Source: Ancistrus triradiatus (lineage: Eukaryota; Chordata; Actinopteri; Siluriformes; Loricariidae). From it: DNA of 64,000 nucleotides. The first letter of the stretch is position 1. Every line of letters begins with the position of its first letter. The notes beneath the pieces were generated by a model that was not told the DNA's origin, did no database searches, and saw only the letters and a list, made by a program, of their open reading frames with translations. Made by a program: the position numbers and the translations under genes. The stretch lies in the NCBI GenBank assembly GCA_025084515.1, contig JAJAGP010000563.1:1-64000 (forward strand), in the 5' to 3' direction. Positions 23,760-35,459 of the stretch are shown here, in pieces.

Positions 23760-24333
23760 GGTGAAAGAAGATTAAAATTTATGTTTTGGATTGACTAAGT
23801 CAAAGTCCTGACCTGAATCCAATATAAATGTTGTGGAAGCACTTCATGTGAGGTATGGTGGTAGCCTAGTGTTTAAAATACTAGCCTTTAGCTCAGAAGG
23901 TCCCTGGTTCAAAACCTACCGCTGCTGCTGAGTAATGGCTTTAACCCACAATTGCTTGCATTGTAAACCTGTATTGTAAGTCAGTCTGGATAAGGAATCT
24001 GTTTGGAAACCCAGCAACATCCCAGAGTTTAATTTTTCCCTTACATTACTATAAGCCAAAAGTCCTCCAAACTGAGGTGCAGGACTGGTCAACAGCTACT
24101 GGAAATAGTTACCTTTGGTGAGTAGAAGTAGTTAGTTGAAGTCATTGCTGCCAAGTGGATCACAGCTCAATAAATAAATGACCAAGTATAATATTTTTGT
24201 CTCATTTGTTTAACTGGGTTCTCTTTATCTACTTTTAGAACTTGGGTGAAAATCTGATGATGTTTTAGGTCATATTTATGCAGAAATATAGAAAATTCTA
24301 AAGGGTTCACAAACTTTATCAAGCACCACTGTA
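23760..24333 (+). mobile_element. Tc1-like transposon, family B, right part, interrupted by a SINE
   Basis: Plus-strand remnant of the family seen in the itga11 introns. Upstream it has AAAGTCCTGACCTGAATCCAAT (the SPDLNPI region). It ends in the family-B terminal repeat (CTGATGATGTTTTAGGTCAT through TCAAGCACCACTG, then TA). A tRNA-derived SINE sits inside it at about 23856-24005. The left part is missing. Confidence 0.85.
23856..24005 (+). mobile_element. tRNA-derived SINE nested in a Tc1-like relic
   Basis: TAGCCTAGTGT (A-box-like) and GGTTCAAAACC (B-box-like), then TTTAACCCACAATTGCTTGC and CAGTCTGGATAAGG, match the SINE at 52.9 kb. Family-B transposon sequence resumes afterwards, so the SINE inserted into the transposon and is the younger of the two. 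Confidence 0.8.
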
Positions 24334-25080
24334 GAATAGTACACAGTAAGAAAAAAATGGAAATTTCAGTATGTGGCCAGTATAAGAGCTGCAGAGAACC
24401 ATTGGTATTATCCACTATTAATTTAAATGGAGTTTGATGAACATTGTGAGGAATAATATGTACTACAGGTGCATGTTTACAGAATGTAGTATACCAGTAG
24501 CATTGCACCATTTACACTGCTTTTGAATTTCTGTTAGAGAAGTACATACTCTGTGTGTCTGTGGTGAACTGAAAATATTGTGTACACATGGAAGAATGGA
24601 GAGAGAAAGTGCTTGTGTGATGCAGTTGCACACCACCACAGAGACTCAGATCCGAGTCCTGTGACTGAGGGAGAGGAGTCTGGACAAGAGAACAGCAACC
24701 CTAATTGGTACTGAGATGGACTGGCATCCTGTCCAGGGGATGCTTTCTTCTGCTCACAATGGTCCCCCAGCATGCAACCCTGACCAGGATAAGTGTGGGT
24801 AATATGGTGGAACAAAATAACTGGAGATTGGGGTTAGTATTGGCTCCCATTCACTTTTTCATGATGATTTCAGACGCCGCCCCAAAACAAATCATAAGTG
24901 AATCACTTGCAGTAAAACAAAACACACCAAGAGCAAAATGTTTTCTTTCAGAAAAGGCAAATAGTTTGAATGTAAGTCCCCCCCATTTTAGACAAGGAAT
25001 TTTCATTTTATCTGCAATTAAAGCATATTTTTGTTAAATACCAACTGAATGGCTCAGTTGCTTGCTGTCTTCAAATGGCA
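24334..25080. other. Intergenic DNA with a repeat fragment
   Basis: At about 24706-24800 a segment (ATGGACTGGCATCCTGTCCAGGGG, then ACCCTGACCAGGATAAG) matches the 3' part of the dispersed repeat also seen near 33.06 kb. No gene otherwise. Confidence 0.5.
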
Positions 25081-25089
25081 ACTAATGAC

Positions 25090-25440
25090 TCAAGTTTCAA
25101 GTTTCAATGTTTATTTGTCATATGCACAACATGTTAGGCCAGCCATGTGTTGAAATGCTTGTGGTGAGGCGCAGGTAATTACTCTCCAGCAGAGTAGCAC
25201 TATTTTACACAACTAAATATTCAAATAGACAAAATATACTTAAGCAAACACTTAAGCACTTAGGGAAGACTTACTTGGAATAACTGCACTTACACATTTA
25301 TTATTAAAAATAACTTATTGATCATCTTTATGATTGTGTTCTTGGGCTATTTGTACCGTCTACAAAAGAGAACACACAGTACTTCTGTAAGTGACTCAAG
25401 ACTAATGGCTTCTGCTAAATGCTGTAAATGTGATGTTTCA
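25090..25440. repeat. Retroelement-edge-like repeat and a SINE tail fragment
   Basis: TTTCAATGTTTATTTGTCATATGCACAA at about 25102-25130 resembles a common fish retroelement edge. At 25395-25432 GGCTTCTGCTAAATGCTGTAAATGTG is the isolated 3' tail of the tRNA-derived SINE family. Confidence 0.5.
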
Positions 25441-26020
25441 AAAAAATGGATCAAGCGAGATTCATGTTGGCTGTTTGAATCGGTTTAGATTTGCGATAGC
25501 AAAACAATAAAGATGGGGTCTGGTGATATTTCTTAATCAGTGAGGGTTTGTTATAGCCAATCTAGTCTATATTGCATGGGGTTTTGAGCTCAGCCTGGCA
25601 AGTCGAGCTTTTACTGTTGAAGACTTTTATTGTAATGCCAGGAACTGCATCCCAACTGATTCCTGTTATTGCTAACTCTGGAAATATCGCTGTTAAATAT
25701 AAGCAGGTGCAACCCTGGAAGTATCTTTTGACCAATATTGCGTATTTACGTTCGTCTCCTTGGTACCGCAACCTCTTACCTTTAGTGCGGTTTTATTTGA
25801 AAGGTCAGAACACCAGTTAGACACTAACACAGACGCTGCTGATTCTACTGTTGCTAGCTGATGCGGCTAAGTTAGCTAGCTTGTTGAGAAGCCAACCGTG
25901 TTCTGTGGTCAACATTAAGGGTTAGTACATATTTATTGATTAGGACTTAACAGTCGGTAGGTTAATAATACCTGATGAACACATCTAATGTCAGTACCGT
26001 CCGGTCAAACCTACACTGGG
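25441..26020. other. Gene-free flank upstream of fem1b
   Basis: Opposed open frames of 69-82 codons at 25562-25820 overlap on both strands without recognisable domains. I treat them as non-coding. Confidence 0.4.
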
Positions 26021-26241
26021 CTCGCTATATATATATAGCAGGGATTAGCACCCACAGTAACCTTAAAGGAAACTCGTCGCGGGTCCACTTGTTAACGGCA
26101 TGAAATAATGACCTTCGGTACAGGTGAGTCAGGAGTTTGTTTCTCCTGAGCGTGAGCTCAGACTAAGAGTTTAATGGGAGCCTGGCCGCGCTGCTGTGGT
26201 AGGAGAGACACGAGCAGACGGTGGAGGCCCCGGCGGCCTGA
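26021..26241 (+). promoter_or_regulatory. fem1b: Probable promoter/5' UTR of fem1b
   Basis: A (TA)n stretch (26026-26037) is followed by progressively GC-rich sequence (CTGGCCGCGCTGCTG, GGAGGCCCCGGCGGCC) immediately before the start codon. This resembles a CpG-rich promoter of a broadly expressed gene. The transcription start is not visible. Confidence 0.35.
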
Positions 26242-29200
26242 ATGGAGTCGTTGGCTGGTTACGTTTATAAAGCAGCCAGTGAAGGTAGAGTCCTGACCCT
26301 CGCTGCTCTTCTACTCAACCATTCTGCCTCTGAGACGCGTTTTCTGCTGGACTATGTGACACAACTAAGCGGACAGCGCTCCACTCCACTTATCATTGCT
26401 GCAAGAAATGGCCACGACAAAGTGGTTCGGCTGCTTCTGGATCACTACCGAGTTGACACTGAGCAGACCGGGACGGTTAGGTTTGATGGGTAAGTCTAAC
26501 AACATGACTACACATTTTTCAAGATTGTGAGCTCTGCCAAGCTGCCACTGTTGGGCTCTTGACCCTGAACCTATAAATGAGGCCGTGCGGGTAGTCAGGG
26601 AGATCATGTCCTTGTGCTCTGTGTGGAGTTTGCGTGTCCTCTCTGTGTCTGCATGGGTGGGCGGCATGGTGGCTTGGTGGGTAGCATCACTGCCTCACAG
26701 TAAGAAGGTCCTGGGTTCAATCCCAGGGACCTTTCTGTTTGGAGTCTGCATGTCGTCCTCTTGTCTGTGTGGGTTTACTCTGGGTACTCCGGTTTCTTCC
26801 CACAGTCCAAAGACATGCATGTTAGGTAAATTATCTACACTAAATTGGCTTTGACTTGAGTGCATGAGTGACTTATAGCCTTCAGTGCATGAGTCTTGAG
26901 ATAGCCTTGTGTGTGTCGCTGAACATGGTCACTGATGCTGATAGTGACGTTAAATAAACGTAAACGTCTGCATGGGTTTACTCCGGCTACTCCAGTTTCC
27001 CCGACATTGGTTGCTCTATATTGCCTCAGTGTGAATGTGTTTGGCTAGTGTCTACCAAGAATGCATCCAAATTCTCTAAATAGTCTGTCTAAATATGTAG
27101 TAGACAAGAAGCTTCTTACCAATTACAATATAACACAAACAACAAATACATTTCCTCAGTAACTGGAGGTGGCAAGGTGCTCCAGGGATCCCTGGTTTGA
27201 TCCCAACCACCTCCTTTGCCTGTGTCTTCGCTCATGTGGGTTTACTCCAGCTACTCCAGTTTCCGCCTACATTCCAAACTCGTGAGCTGGGTAATTTGTC
27301 ACTTAAATTGCACCGTTGTGAATGCGTCTGACTAGTACTGATGAAGTATCACTCCTGTCCTGAATAGATGTTGAAGTTGATGCAACATTAAATAAACAAA
27401 TAAATCCTATCCTCAGTGACTGTAGTCATTTAAATGTTTAATTGGGCAATCATATCTCTTTTGACAAGTTTCTCTATAAGCCAGCATGGCCATAAATTGA
27501 AAGTGGCATTTGAGTAAATCCGTTTAACTAAATTTCGTCAACAGATACATAACAGATGCGTACTTGAAACATAATTTGGGGAGACTAGTCTAACTACAGC
27601 TGTTCTATAAATCATATGTGAAAACCAAAAGCCATCATGGAATAACAAACCTAACCCCTTAACGTTAAAATCCCATCAAGAAAAATGTTGTGCATGTGGC
27701 AGCCTTTATTATCCTAAAACTGTTGGATGCATTATTTACCTGTGGTACAAGTGTATTTCAATCTTGGTAAACAAAGACTTTTTAATTGCAAGAGTGAATA
27801 AGTGGTTAACATCTCGGGGTACAATCCAGATACAGGTTACATACAACGAACATGTCTAAATGGATGATTTTACATTTACACTAGATGCCATTGACACACT
27901 GTTGTTTCATGTGTCTTGAGTATCAGGATTGTATCCAAATAGGGCTATACCACATAAAAACTGCATGTAAATACACTCTAAGATGCATTGACATGCAATT
28001 TAAATCTGAATGCTCAAACCACTTGAGGAGGTGGCTTGAGGCATATAGTAGCTACATATTAAACAAGCATGGATCCATTTCCACAAGATCCATCTGACTG
28101 GCTAAATCCACTCAATACTTTACAACATAGCACACTTGATCCATCTTTTCCTGCATGGCCAGGCAAACAGTCATAGAGGGCACACACAGCTGGTCAACCC
28201 AAGAAACCAAGTTTTTACTTTTCCAAAATAAACCACAATTAACTGCCACTGGTTTGCTCTTTCATGATCAAATTGAACTTTGCAATGTAGTTACACCTTT
28301 CTGTAGTTGCGGCATCACATTTACATCTTGGTATTTAGCAGACACCATTATCCAGAGAGACTTTCAACTAATAGAGGAACTGATACAATTCCTCTTAATT
28401 TGACACCTTCCTGTTACAGTGGCAATTTGTGAGTTAAGGATGTTGCTCAAGGACCCAACCCTGGCAGATTTGAACCATGGACCTTCTGGTTTATAGTCCA
28501 ATACCTTAACCGCTAGGCTACCACAGTCCCTACCAGAGTCGCTGGTGTATTCTATCTGCTTCTAAATTAACTCCTGAATTTGACACCTTCCTCTTAAAGA
28601 AGTGCAAAATTGTGACTTTTGGTATAGGAAGCATCATTTGAAAATAAGAACATTAAGCAATACAGAACTTTGGTGATCCAGTGTTATGAACTGATTTACA
28701 TATCACATGGGATGCAGCAACTGGATTTCAGTCTGGCTGACTGGAGAAGGATTTGACTAGAAAGTGTGAGCAGGGTCATATTGCTTGTTTTTAATAATCT
28801 TATCTGGATTCAATCCAGAAACAATACACATGGAAATACCAGTTGTAAACGAAGTCTAAATTAGATGTAAATGTGTCTTGGTTCATGTACACATGCATTT
28901 ATCCGAAGGCAATTCTGATAGGACTAGGGCTGGACAATGAATTGAAAATTAATCAAAACCAACATTTAGAACCACTAACCGACACCACACAATACTATAG
29001 GATTCAAGAAGATGGAAAGAAATAACAGATGTCATATCGTACTACATCACAAAGGATGATGATGATTTCAATTGGTTGAAATATTCAATAAATGGCCATA
29101 ACTAGTTCCTCTGTGTGTTTCCTTCAGTTCTTTAAAATCACAAAGACATGCAAGTTTTCATTTAAAAGACTTTCAAGTTTTTCGTAGTTGAGCTTATTTA

Positions 29201-31044
29201 TTGGACAAACCTTGTCAGTGAACTGTGAGGGCAGAAAAACAACAACAACAAAATAATTGTTCATTACTTGTAACCGAGGTAAAGCGTTCAATTAATCGTG
29301 AAATTGATTTGAGATCATATTGCCCAGCACTACTCAGGACTTGAAATGAGGTAAGTTTCTATGTGTAGATTATAAAGTCTTGACAAATTGTGTTTGACAC
29401 TCTTCTAGGTACGTAATCGATGGAGCCACGGCTCTTTGGTGTGCGGCCGGGGCGGGACACTTTGAGGTGGTGCAGCTTCTTGTGTTGCACAACGCAAACG
29501 TGAACCACACCACCCTTACCAACTCAACTCCCCTCAGGGCAGCCTGCTTTGATGGTCGACTTGACATTGTGCGTTACTTGGTGGAGCACAGCGCCGACAT
29601 CGGCATTGCCAACAAGTATGACAACACCTGTCTGATGATAGCTGCTTATAAGGGACATACAGACGTGGTGCGTTTTTTGCTGGAACAAGGTGCAGATCCA
29701 AACGCAAAAGCCCATTGTGGAGCTACAGCGCTGCACTTTGCCGCAGAGGCAGGCCATCTGGAAATAGTGAAGGAACTGGTGCGATGCCAGGCAGCAATGG
29801 GAGTAAATGGCCATGGTATGACCCCACTCAAAGTGGCAGCAGAGAGCTGCAAGGCAGATGTGGTCGAATTGCTTCTCTCCCATGCTGACTGTGACACTCG
29901 CAGCCGGATTGAGGCTTTGGAGTTGCTCGGAGCTTCTTTTGCTAATGACCGGGAGAACTATGACATTCTCAAGACGTACCATTACCTGTATCTGGCCATG
30001 CTGGAGCGCTACCGAGACTCTGAGAATGTCATTGGCAAAGAACTTTCACCACCTGTGGAAGCTTACGGTGGTCGCGTGGAGTGTAGGACCCCTCAGGAAC
30101 TTGAGGCGATCAGGCAGGACCGTGATGCGTTGCACATGGAAGGTCTAATGGTCCGGGAGCGTATACTGGGTTCGGACAATGTAGATGTTTCACATCCCAT
30201 CATATACCGTGGCGCTGTCTATGCCGACAACATGGAGTTTGAGCAGTGCATCAAGCTGTGGCTGCATGCTCTGCGTCTGCGTCAGCGCAGCAACCGCAAC
30301 ACACACAAGGATCTTTTGCGCTTTGCTCAGGTGTTCTCGCAGATGGTACACCTGAAGGAGCCGGTGATAGCGGCTGACGTGGAGCAGGTCTTGAGCTGCA
30401 GTGTCCTGGAGATCCGGCGCAGCCTGGCACGCTTTGACACGGCCTCTGAGGCCGAGCGTCCAGCCTGCACTGACAACTTTGAGTCCAACATCTTCACGTT
30501 CCTCTACCTAGTGTGCATCTCCACCAAGACGCAGTGCGATGAAGAGGGCCGTGCGCGTCTCAACAAGCAGATTTATGACCTAATCCGGCTTGACCCACGC
30601 ACCCGAGAAGGCTCTTCGCTGCTCCACCTGGCGGCCAGCTCCAGCACTCCAGTAGATGATTTCCATACCAATGACGTGTGCAGCTTCCCTAACGCACAGG
30701 TCACCAAACTGCTGCTTGACTGCGGAGCGTGCGTAAACTGTGTTGACCACGACGGCAACAGCCCTTTGCACCTCATAGTGCAGTACAACCGGCCCATCAG
30801 TGACTTTCTCACCTTGCACGCCATCATCATCAGCTTGGTGGAGGCCGGAGCTCACACCGACATGACAAATAATCAGAAGAAGACGCCACTGGAGAAGAGC
30901 ACCACCGGTGTCTCTGAGATCCTTCTAAAGACACAGATGAAAATGAGTCTCAAGTGCTTGGCTGCTCGGGCTATCCGACAGCATCACATCCTTTACCGAA
31001 ATCAGATCCCTAAAAGTCTCGAAGAGTTTGTTGAGTTTCATTGA
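26242..31044 (+). CDS. fem1b: Fem-1 homolog B, CRL2 ubiquitin-ligase substrate receptor
   Basis: Two coding exons, 26242-26489 and 29409-31044, joined in phase 2 (donor GTAAGT; acceptor CTTCTAG), give 627 residues, the length of human FEM1B. FEM1B recruits substrates to the Elongin B/C-Cullin-2 ligase, reading certain C-terminal degrons and, in reductive stress, FNIP1. Ankyrin repeats fill the first ~240 residues, with AAYKGHTDVV and ATALHFAAEAGH typical. Residues known from the human protein to matter for substrate contact are at the same numbers: Arg126, Phe130, and His185/Cys186 (AHCGA), the latter pair being zinc-linked FNIP1 contacts. A helical middle region (about 250-480) follows, then two C-terminal ankyrin units (TREGSSLLHL, DGNSPLHLIV) and a VHL-box-like end (LKCLAARAIR ... 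SLEEFVEFH) for Elongin/Cul2. The start is fixed by an in-frame TGA directly before ATG. The gene runs tail to tail with itga11, as in human. Confidence 0.97.
26665..26965 (+). repeat. Dispersed repeat with tRNA-like head
   Basis: GGCGGCATGGTGGCTTGGTGG, CCTCACAGTAAGAAGGTCC and GGTTCAATCCC (B-box-like), then TCCCACAGTCCAAAGACATG, identify a repeat family abundant in fish genomes. More diverged pieces follow to about 27400 (ACTCCAGTTTCC, GTCTGACTAGT). Confidence 0.75.
28318..28530 (-). mobile_element. tRNA-derived SINE, reverse orientation
   Basis: On the minus strand, A-box TAGCCTAGCGG (28520-28510) and a B-box near 28480 (GGTTCAAATCT) precede the conserved body and the tail CATTTACATCTTGGTATTTAGCAGA read in reverse. 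It carries a small insertion or duplication of AT-rich sequence relative to the other copies. Confidence 0.8.
28926..29331. mobile_element. hAT-like non-autonomous element (MITE)
   Basis: Ends AGGGCTGGACAATGA and TCATATTGCCCAGCACT are imperfect inverted repeats. The flanks TAGGACTA and CAGGACTT look like a decayed 8-bp target duplication, the length typical of hAT elements. Internal AT-rich sequence (GAAAATTAATCAAAACC and CAATTAATCGTGAAATTGATT) is also inverted. No transposase. Confidence 0.6.
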
Positions 31045-32540
31045 TCCATATTTTATAATGTCTTTTTATAGTTTCTTAAAGGTTTTTAGCCAAGTGAATG
31101 GTGCTGGGTTTTCTTGGTCTGTTTTTTTTGCCCCAGTTCATTTAAGTGTTAGTCATGTGCATCTGTGGATGGAGTTTACTCTTTTTATATCTCGGATTTA
31201 CCAGTTTATCAAGACTAATCCAAAGTGTACCACTTTTTCATAGTGCATCATATACATACCTGATGTTTTCTAGCCTTGTAATGGTTTACAGCGTCTTCAT
31301 ATGGAGAGTTCCAATATTTTCTTTTGATTCCATAGATTACATAGAGAAATGGTTCATATGGTCATCTCATGCCAAATCACACAGATTCCAGGAAATGTAT
31401 TGCAGTGATGGCTCAGATTTGCTTTAAAAATCCTAAATTATCCTTATAATGCCAAATGAAGGAATCCCAAGTGTTAGCTTCATATCATTGCTTGTTCAGC
31501 CATTATGGTCCCACGTTTTCAGCTAATGACCTTGCAGTTTGAGTTCTGAGCAGTTTTGGAGGGCCATATCTTTTCAGTTGTAAAACTAGAGCTGTGGCCA
31601 GTCGGCCTATTTCTGGCCCTGTCTGTCCAAATATGAGGTCAAGCATGTGATAAGTACAACATACTAGGGGCTCTGGGCTTTTTTCAGTATGACCGTTCCA
31701 TCTGTTCCTAAACTCTTAAACTATTAAGGGGGGTCTGTTTGTCATTCTGATGACAAAATATATTTCCCATAAATGTATTTGAAGTGAATTTTCATTTCTT
31801 GAATTAGGTTTTCTCAAGGAATTGCAGTTGGCCTAGATTCTGGACAAACTATTCAAATACCATTTGAATTAAATAAACAAACTTTTTATTGGCCTAAGAG
31901 TAAGAACAGGTGAACAATAATGCTAGGGAAAGCTCAGTACTCTGGCATGTTCCATACTGGTGGCCTAAAGTTGGGTTAATGAGGGCCCACTTTTGGCCTG
32001 ATTGTTTTTTGGAAGCCCATTTTGTGCCCATCTTAACCCCATGTGGCCTGAATTTCTAATATTATACAGAAATGTACCCACATATAATGAATGAATCATT
32101 TGTATGCCCATCCAGCATACTCAAAAATATTTTTGCCCTCGTTCAAATTATAGTTGTAAAGGTTAATAACTGCCAAACTGCTTATTGGACGTTTGACTTC
32201 AGATTTGGATAAAGCAAGGGCCAAGCAAATCTGAAACATGCCTGCAACATGGGTGTGAGTTGGCATGGAATGACCCTATATGTGTATCTTAGGGCCATAG
32301 ATATGGAGGGGCAAAGACTTGTGATGTGAATGACAACCATTACCTGAAAGAACGGCTATTTTTATTGTTTAAACATTTTCTTTTTTCTTTTTAATTGACA
32401 TTTTATGACAGATTATTTAAAAACCAAAGTAAGAGTACCTATTTTATATGGAATTATTGGCAAAGAATTGATGTACTAAATATCTAATCCTTCTATGCCA
32501 GGCTATGTTAAACTCTTTGCCAGGCAATAAAAATATGATA
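31045..32540 (+). other. fem1b: Probable fem1b 3' UTR
   Basis: AT-rich sequence after the stop, free of recognisable repeats. AATAAA hexamers at 31872-31877 and 32526-32531 are candidate poly(A) signals. A long 3' UTR is known for mammalian FEM1B, but the actual end here is undetermined. Confidence 0.35.
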
Positions 32541-33790
32541 ATGTGAGGTAACACATTTTGTTTCCCCTTCCTGATATCCCTTTTACCTCCATGCCACTGC
32601 AATATCATTTGTTATATTAATATGTATTATATTAACAGTGATATACTTGACCTATTTTGTGGAGTAGGCTCAACCTGAGTGGGCTTGTGTGCCACATGTG
32701 GCCTTATTCTTGATGGTGTTGGAGTGTTTTGTTTTTCTGAGATAGCAAGTGTAAGTTCCCTCTTCACTTGCATATAGCAGGAAGATGCAAGTCTGACAGT
32801 GGGTTTGAATGTAAGTGATGAGAACTGGTATTTATGATTCAATGAACCAAGATTAAACCCTAAATTGAAATGTTTGTCTCCTCTCTAGGATCTGGGCTCT
32901 TCATTCATAGATTGTACCTGTATGTTTCTGTTTATTGCGTATCTTACATACTTGCTGGGGCTGCACAAAAATGACTAAATAATAACTCCCAATTCATTTG
33001 GTTAAACTGGTTGTGACTGATCAGCTGGTGTCTCTAAAGGGTCTTTGTGTGTGGATGTGCCCTGCAGTGGATTAGCTCCCTGTCTATAGGGTTGGTTCCC
33101 ATCATTTGCCCTGTGCTACCAGTTAGGCCCCTACTCCCCATGACCCTGAATTGGATTAACTATGAAGTTTGTTTGTTTGTTCATTTAGTTTATTCAGTGT
33201 TGCTCTTCAGCATCAAAGACCATTCAACGACAGACACGAGATAAAGTCGACACTCAAGGTTATATCGAAACTAGTCACGTATACATTCAGGTTGGGGCCA
33301 ATTTAGTGTAATCAATGTCTTTGGACTGTAGGAGGAAACCAGAATACCTGGATTATACCCATGCAAACACAGGAAGGACAGGTTGTTCCACCCTGGGATC
33401 GAACCCAGGACCTTCTTGCTGTGAGTCAACAGTGCTACCTACCGTGCTGCCCGCAGTGGTTATGAAGAAGAATGAATTGTTCTAAGTTTTTGTTTACGGA
33501 GAACCACAGCCATGTACCCCTAATCCGGTTTTCTTGTACGTCAAGCTAAATTGATGATTTAATTCAGGATTACTGGTATTCCAAAGGCGATTTAACATCT
33601 GATAAAACGATGGTAACTTGCTCTACATGGCAGTTGCAATTCAAGTAAAATCTAGGTCAAAATGGCGCAAAGTATCACAATATAATTAAACTATATATAA
33701 ACTATAATTCACTTGTAAGAAATACAATATTTTTAATAGGCTATGCAGTTTTAACAGGCTTATGTCTCAGTAATAAGCAAACCTTTATCA
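32541..33790. repeat. Intergenic DNA with dispersed repeat pieces
   Basis: About 33055-33155 (CCCTGCAGTGGATTAGCTCCC, then CATGACCCTGAATTGGATTAA) and 33270-33460 on the minus strand (GGGATCGAACCC, CTTGCTGTGAG) are fragments of the tRNA-headed repeat family. The remainder shows nothing recognisable. Confidence 0.65.
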
Positions 33791-33795
33791 TAATA

Positions 33796-33990
33796 TTTAC
33801 ATTTACAGCATTTAGCAGACCCTTATCCAGAGCGACTTACAGTTGATACAGTCTTACAATCCAAGCAACTGTGGGTTAAGGGTCTTGCTCAAGGACCCAA
33901 CAGTGGCAGCTTGGCAGAGGTGGGATTTGAACCCTGGACCTTCTGATCCATAGTCCAGTACCTTACCCACTAGGCTACCACAGTCCTCAT
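33796..33990 (-). mobile_element. tRNA-derived SINE, reverse orientation
   Basis: On the minus strand the A-box TAGCCTAGTGG (33977-33967) and B-box GGTTCAAATCC (33933-33923) are intact. The body GTTGGGTCCTTGAGCAAGAC and tail AGTCGCTCTGGATAAGGGTC, ending in TAAATGTAAA, are well preserved. One of the youngest-looking SINE copies in the window. Confidence 0.9.
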
Positions 33991-33999
33991 TAATTAGTA

Positions 34000-34380
34000 G
34001 CATTACCGGTCTTCCCCATTTTACAATGGCCCGACTTACAATAGGTTGACATTTTGATGGGAAAGCAATAATAAACATAAATACACATTCATCAGAAACT
34101 GTAGTCTGAATTTAGCCATTTCCCCAGGGAAGCGATATGTGGTATGAGTCTCTCTCCCGAAAGTGTGTGACATAGGGAGTCACATGGTGGGAGTGATGAG
34201 TGCTGGGGAATGTAGTGAGGAAAGCCGTGGTTGTGTTTTAAGTATATTTAAGGTAGGCTACGCTATGACATGTACAGTGTATATATATATTAACTTCTCG
34301 GTTTATGATAAATTCAACTTATGATGGATTTGTCAGAACATTTCTCCATCGTAATTCGAGGAGTACCAGTGACACATGAA
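34000..34380. repeat. Probable MITE-like repeat
   Basis: CCGACTTACAATAGGTTGACATTT on the left and CAACTTATGATGG ... CATCGTAATTCGAGGAGTACC on the right resemble a family of fish repeats. Ends and target duplication are uncertain. Confidence 0.35.
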
Positions 34381-34557
34381 CACACCTGCTTGTAAAGCAT
34401 TTTCCTTTATTCTATTTATGTTAAGGTAATTAATTTACCTTGAAATTGCGAACAAAAAAGTTATTGCTTGTGGCAATAAAGTAGTACAAATGAGCTATTT
34501 GCTGTTGAGACGTTTGCTGCTAGAGCTACATGAAGCACTTATTTCAGCAGATCTGAG

Positions 34558-34870
34558 GTGCTGTTACCAGGTGATTTGTTAAACTAATGCCTCTAATGTG
34601 CTTCTCATTAGCAGCAGAGGTAGCATGTGGTCGTCCTTTCTTGAGGCAGTCTTCATAACAGCCAATTTAATGGTTTTGGCCACTGCACTTGGTGACATTT
34701 GGAAAATATTTGCAATTTTCCTTAGTGACTGGCCATCATTTCTTAATTAAGGTCTGATGTTTCTCTTTGCTTAGCAAATGTCTGCTATTTTATCTTCAGC
34801 CTATAGGGGAACCTTGCTTTACAAAAGCAAAATGTATGATTTTTTTAATAGGTGTGTCCATATAGACCAG
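34558..34870 (-). mobile_element. Tc1-like relic, N-terminal half
   Basis: Sequence such as GCAGCAGAGGTAGCATGTGGTCGTCC and CCACTGCACTTGGTGACATTT matches, in reverse, the helix-turn-helix region of a Tc1-type transposase family, including a GR(P)-type linker. Many changes, no open frame. Assigned by resemblance only. Confidence 0.55.
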
Positions 34871-35459
34871 TACTGTATGTTTTTCATAACAATTAATTCA
34901 GTTTAGGCCTGTCACAAATAAATAGATTTGTTGGATTGTTATTCCTATTGTCATGCATGTGTTTTAAAAATAGTCAGAAGCACCAGAATTTCCACGCATG
35001 AGAAAGCACACATGGAATCTAACAATTACTTTTCCCCATCACTAATCAGAATAAGCCTTAAATAGTTTATTATAACTGTGACAGGTTTAATTAAGTTGAT
35101 TTTAATGCTCAGAGCAATGCAATTGTTGCTGAAAACAGGGAATTCACTGACTCATTGTACACAAAGATAAAAGCAAAGCCCATCACAAGCCTGAAAACAC
35201 ACTGGTTCAAATAGAACATCTACAGATGGAGATCTACAGTGTGCAGTCTTGCAAGTCCCAAAGAGTGACGAAAGTCTGCTTAAAAAAAACAAACTAAATA
35301 CCATGCAGGGATTGATGTTAGAAACCACATAGTTGGTCTTCAAAAACTTACAGCAGACTTCAGTACCTCCTTGACAATGAGACTTTTATTAGAACAACAA
35401 TAACCAGAAGTTGTCTAATGCAGCTTTTCTATGCAGGAGATGTGTTAGATGTCATTGCT

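Larger units (their letters stand above)
26490..29408 (+). other. fem1b intron, repeat-rich
   Basis: A 2.9-kb intron with consensus ends. It holds dispersed repeats at about 26665-26965 and 27170-27400, a reverse SINE at 28318-28530 and an hAT-like MITE at about 28926-29331. No internal exon was seen. The MITE ends about 77 bases before the exon-2 acceptor. Confidence 0.85.

Noticed and set aside
25562..25820. Opposed open frames upstream of fem1b
   Set aside because: Mutually overlapping, no domain or splice signal; possibly an unrecognised repeat.
29370..30855. Minus-strand and alternate-frame open frames over fem1b exon 2
   Set aside because: Antisense and off-frame shadows of the ankyrin-repeat coding sequence; no domain of their own.
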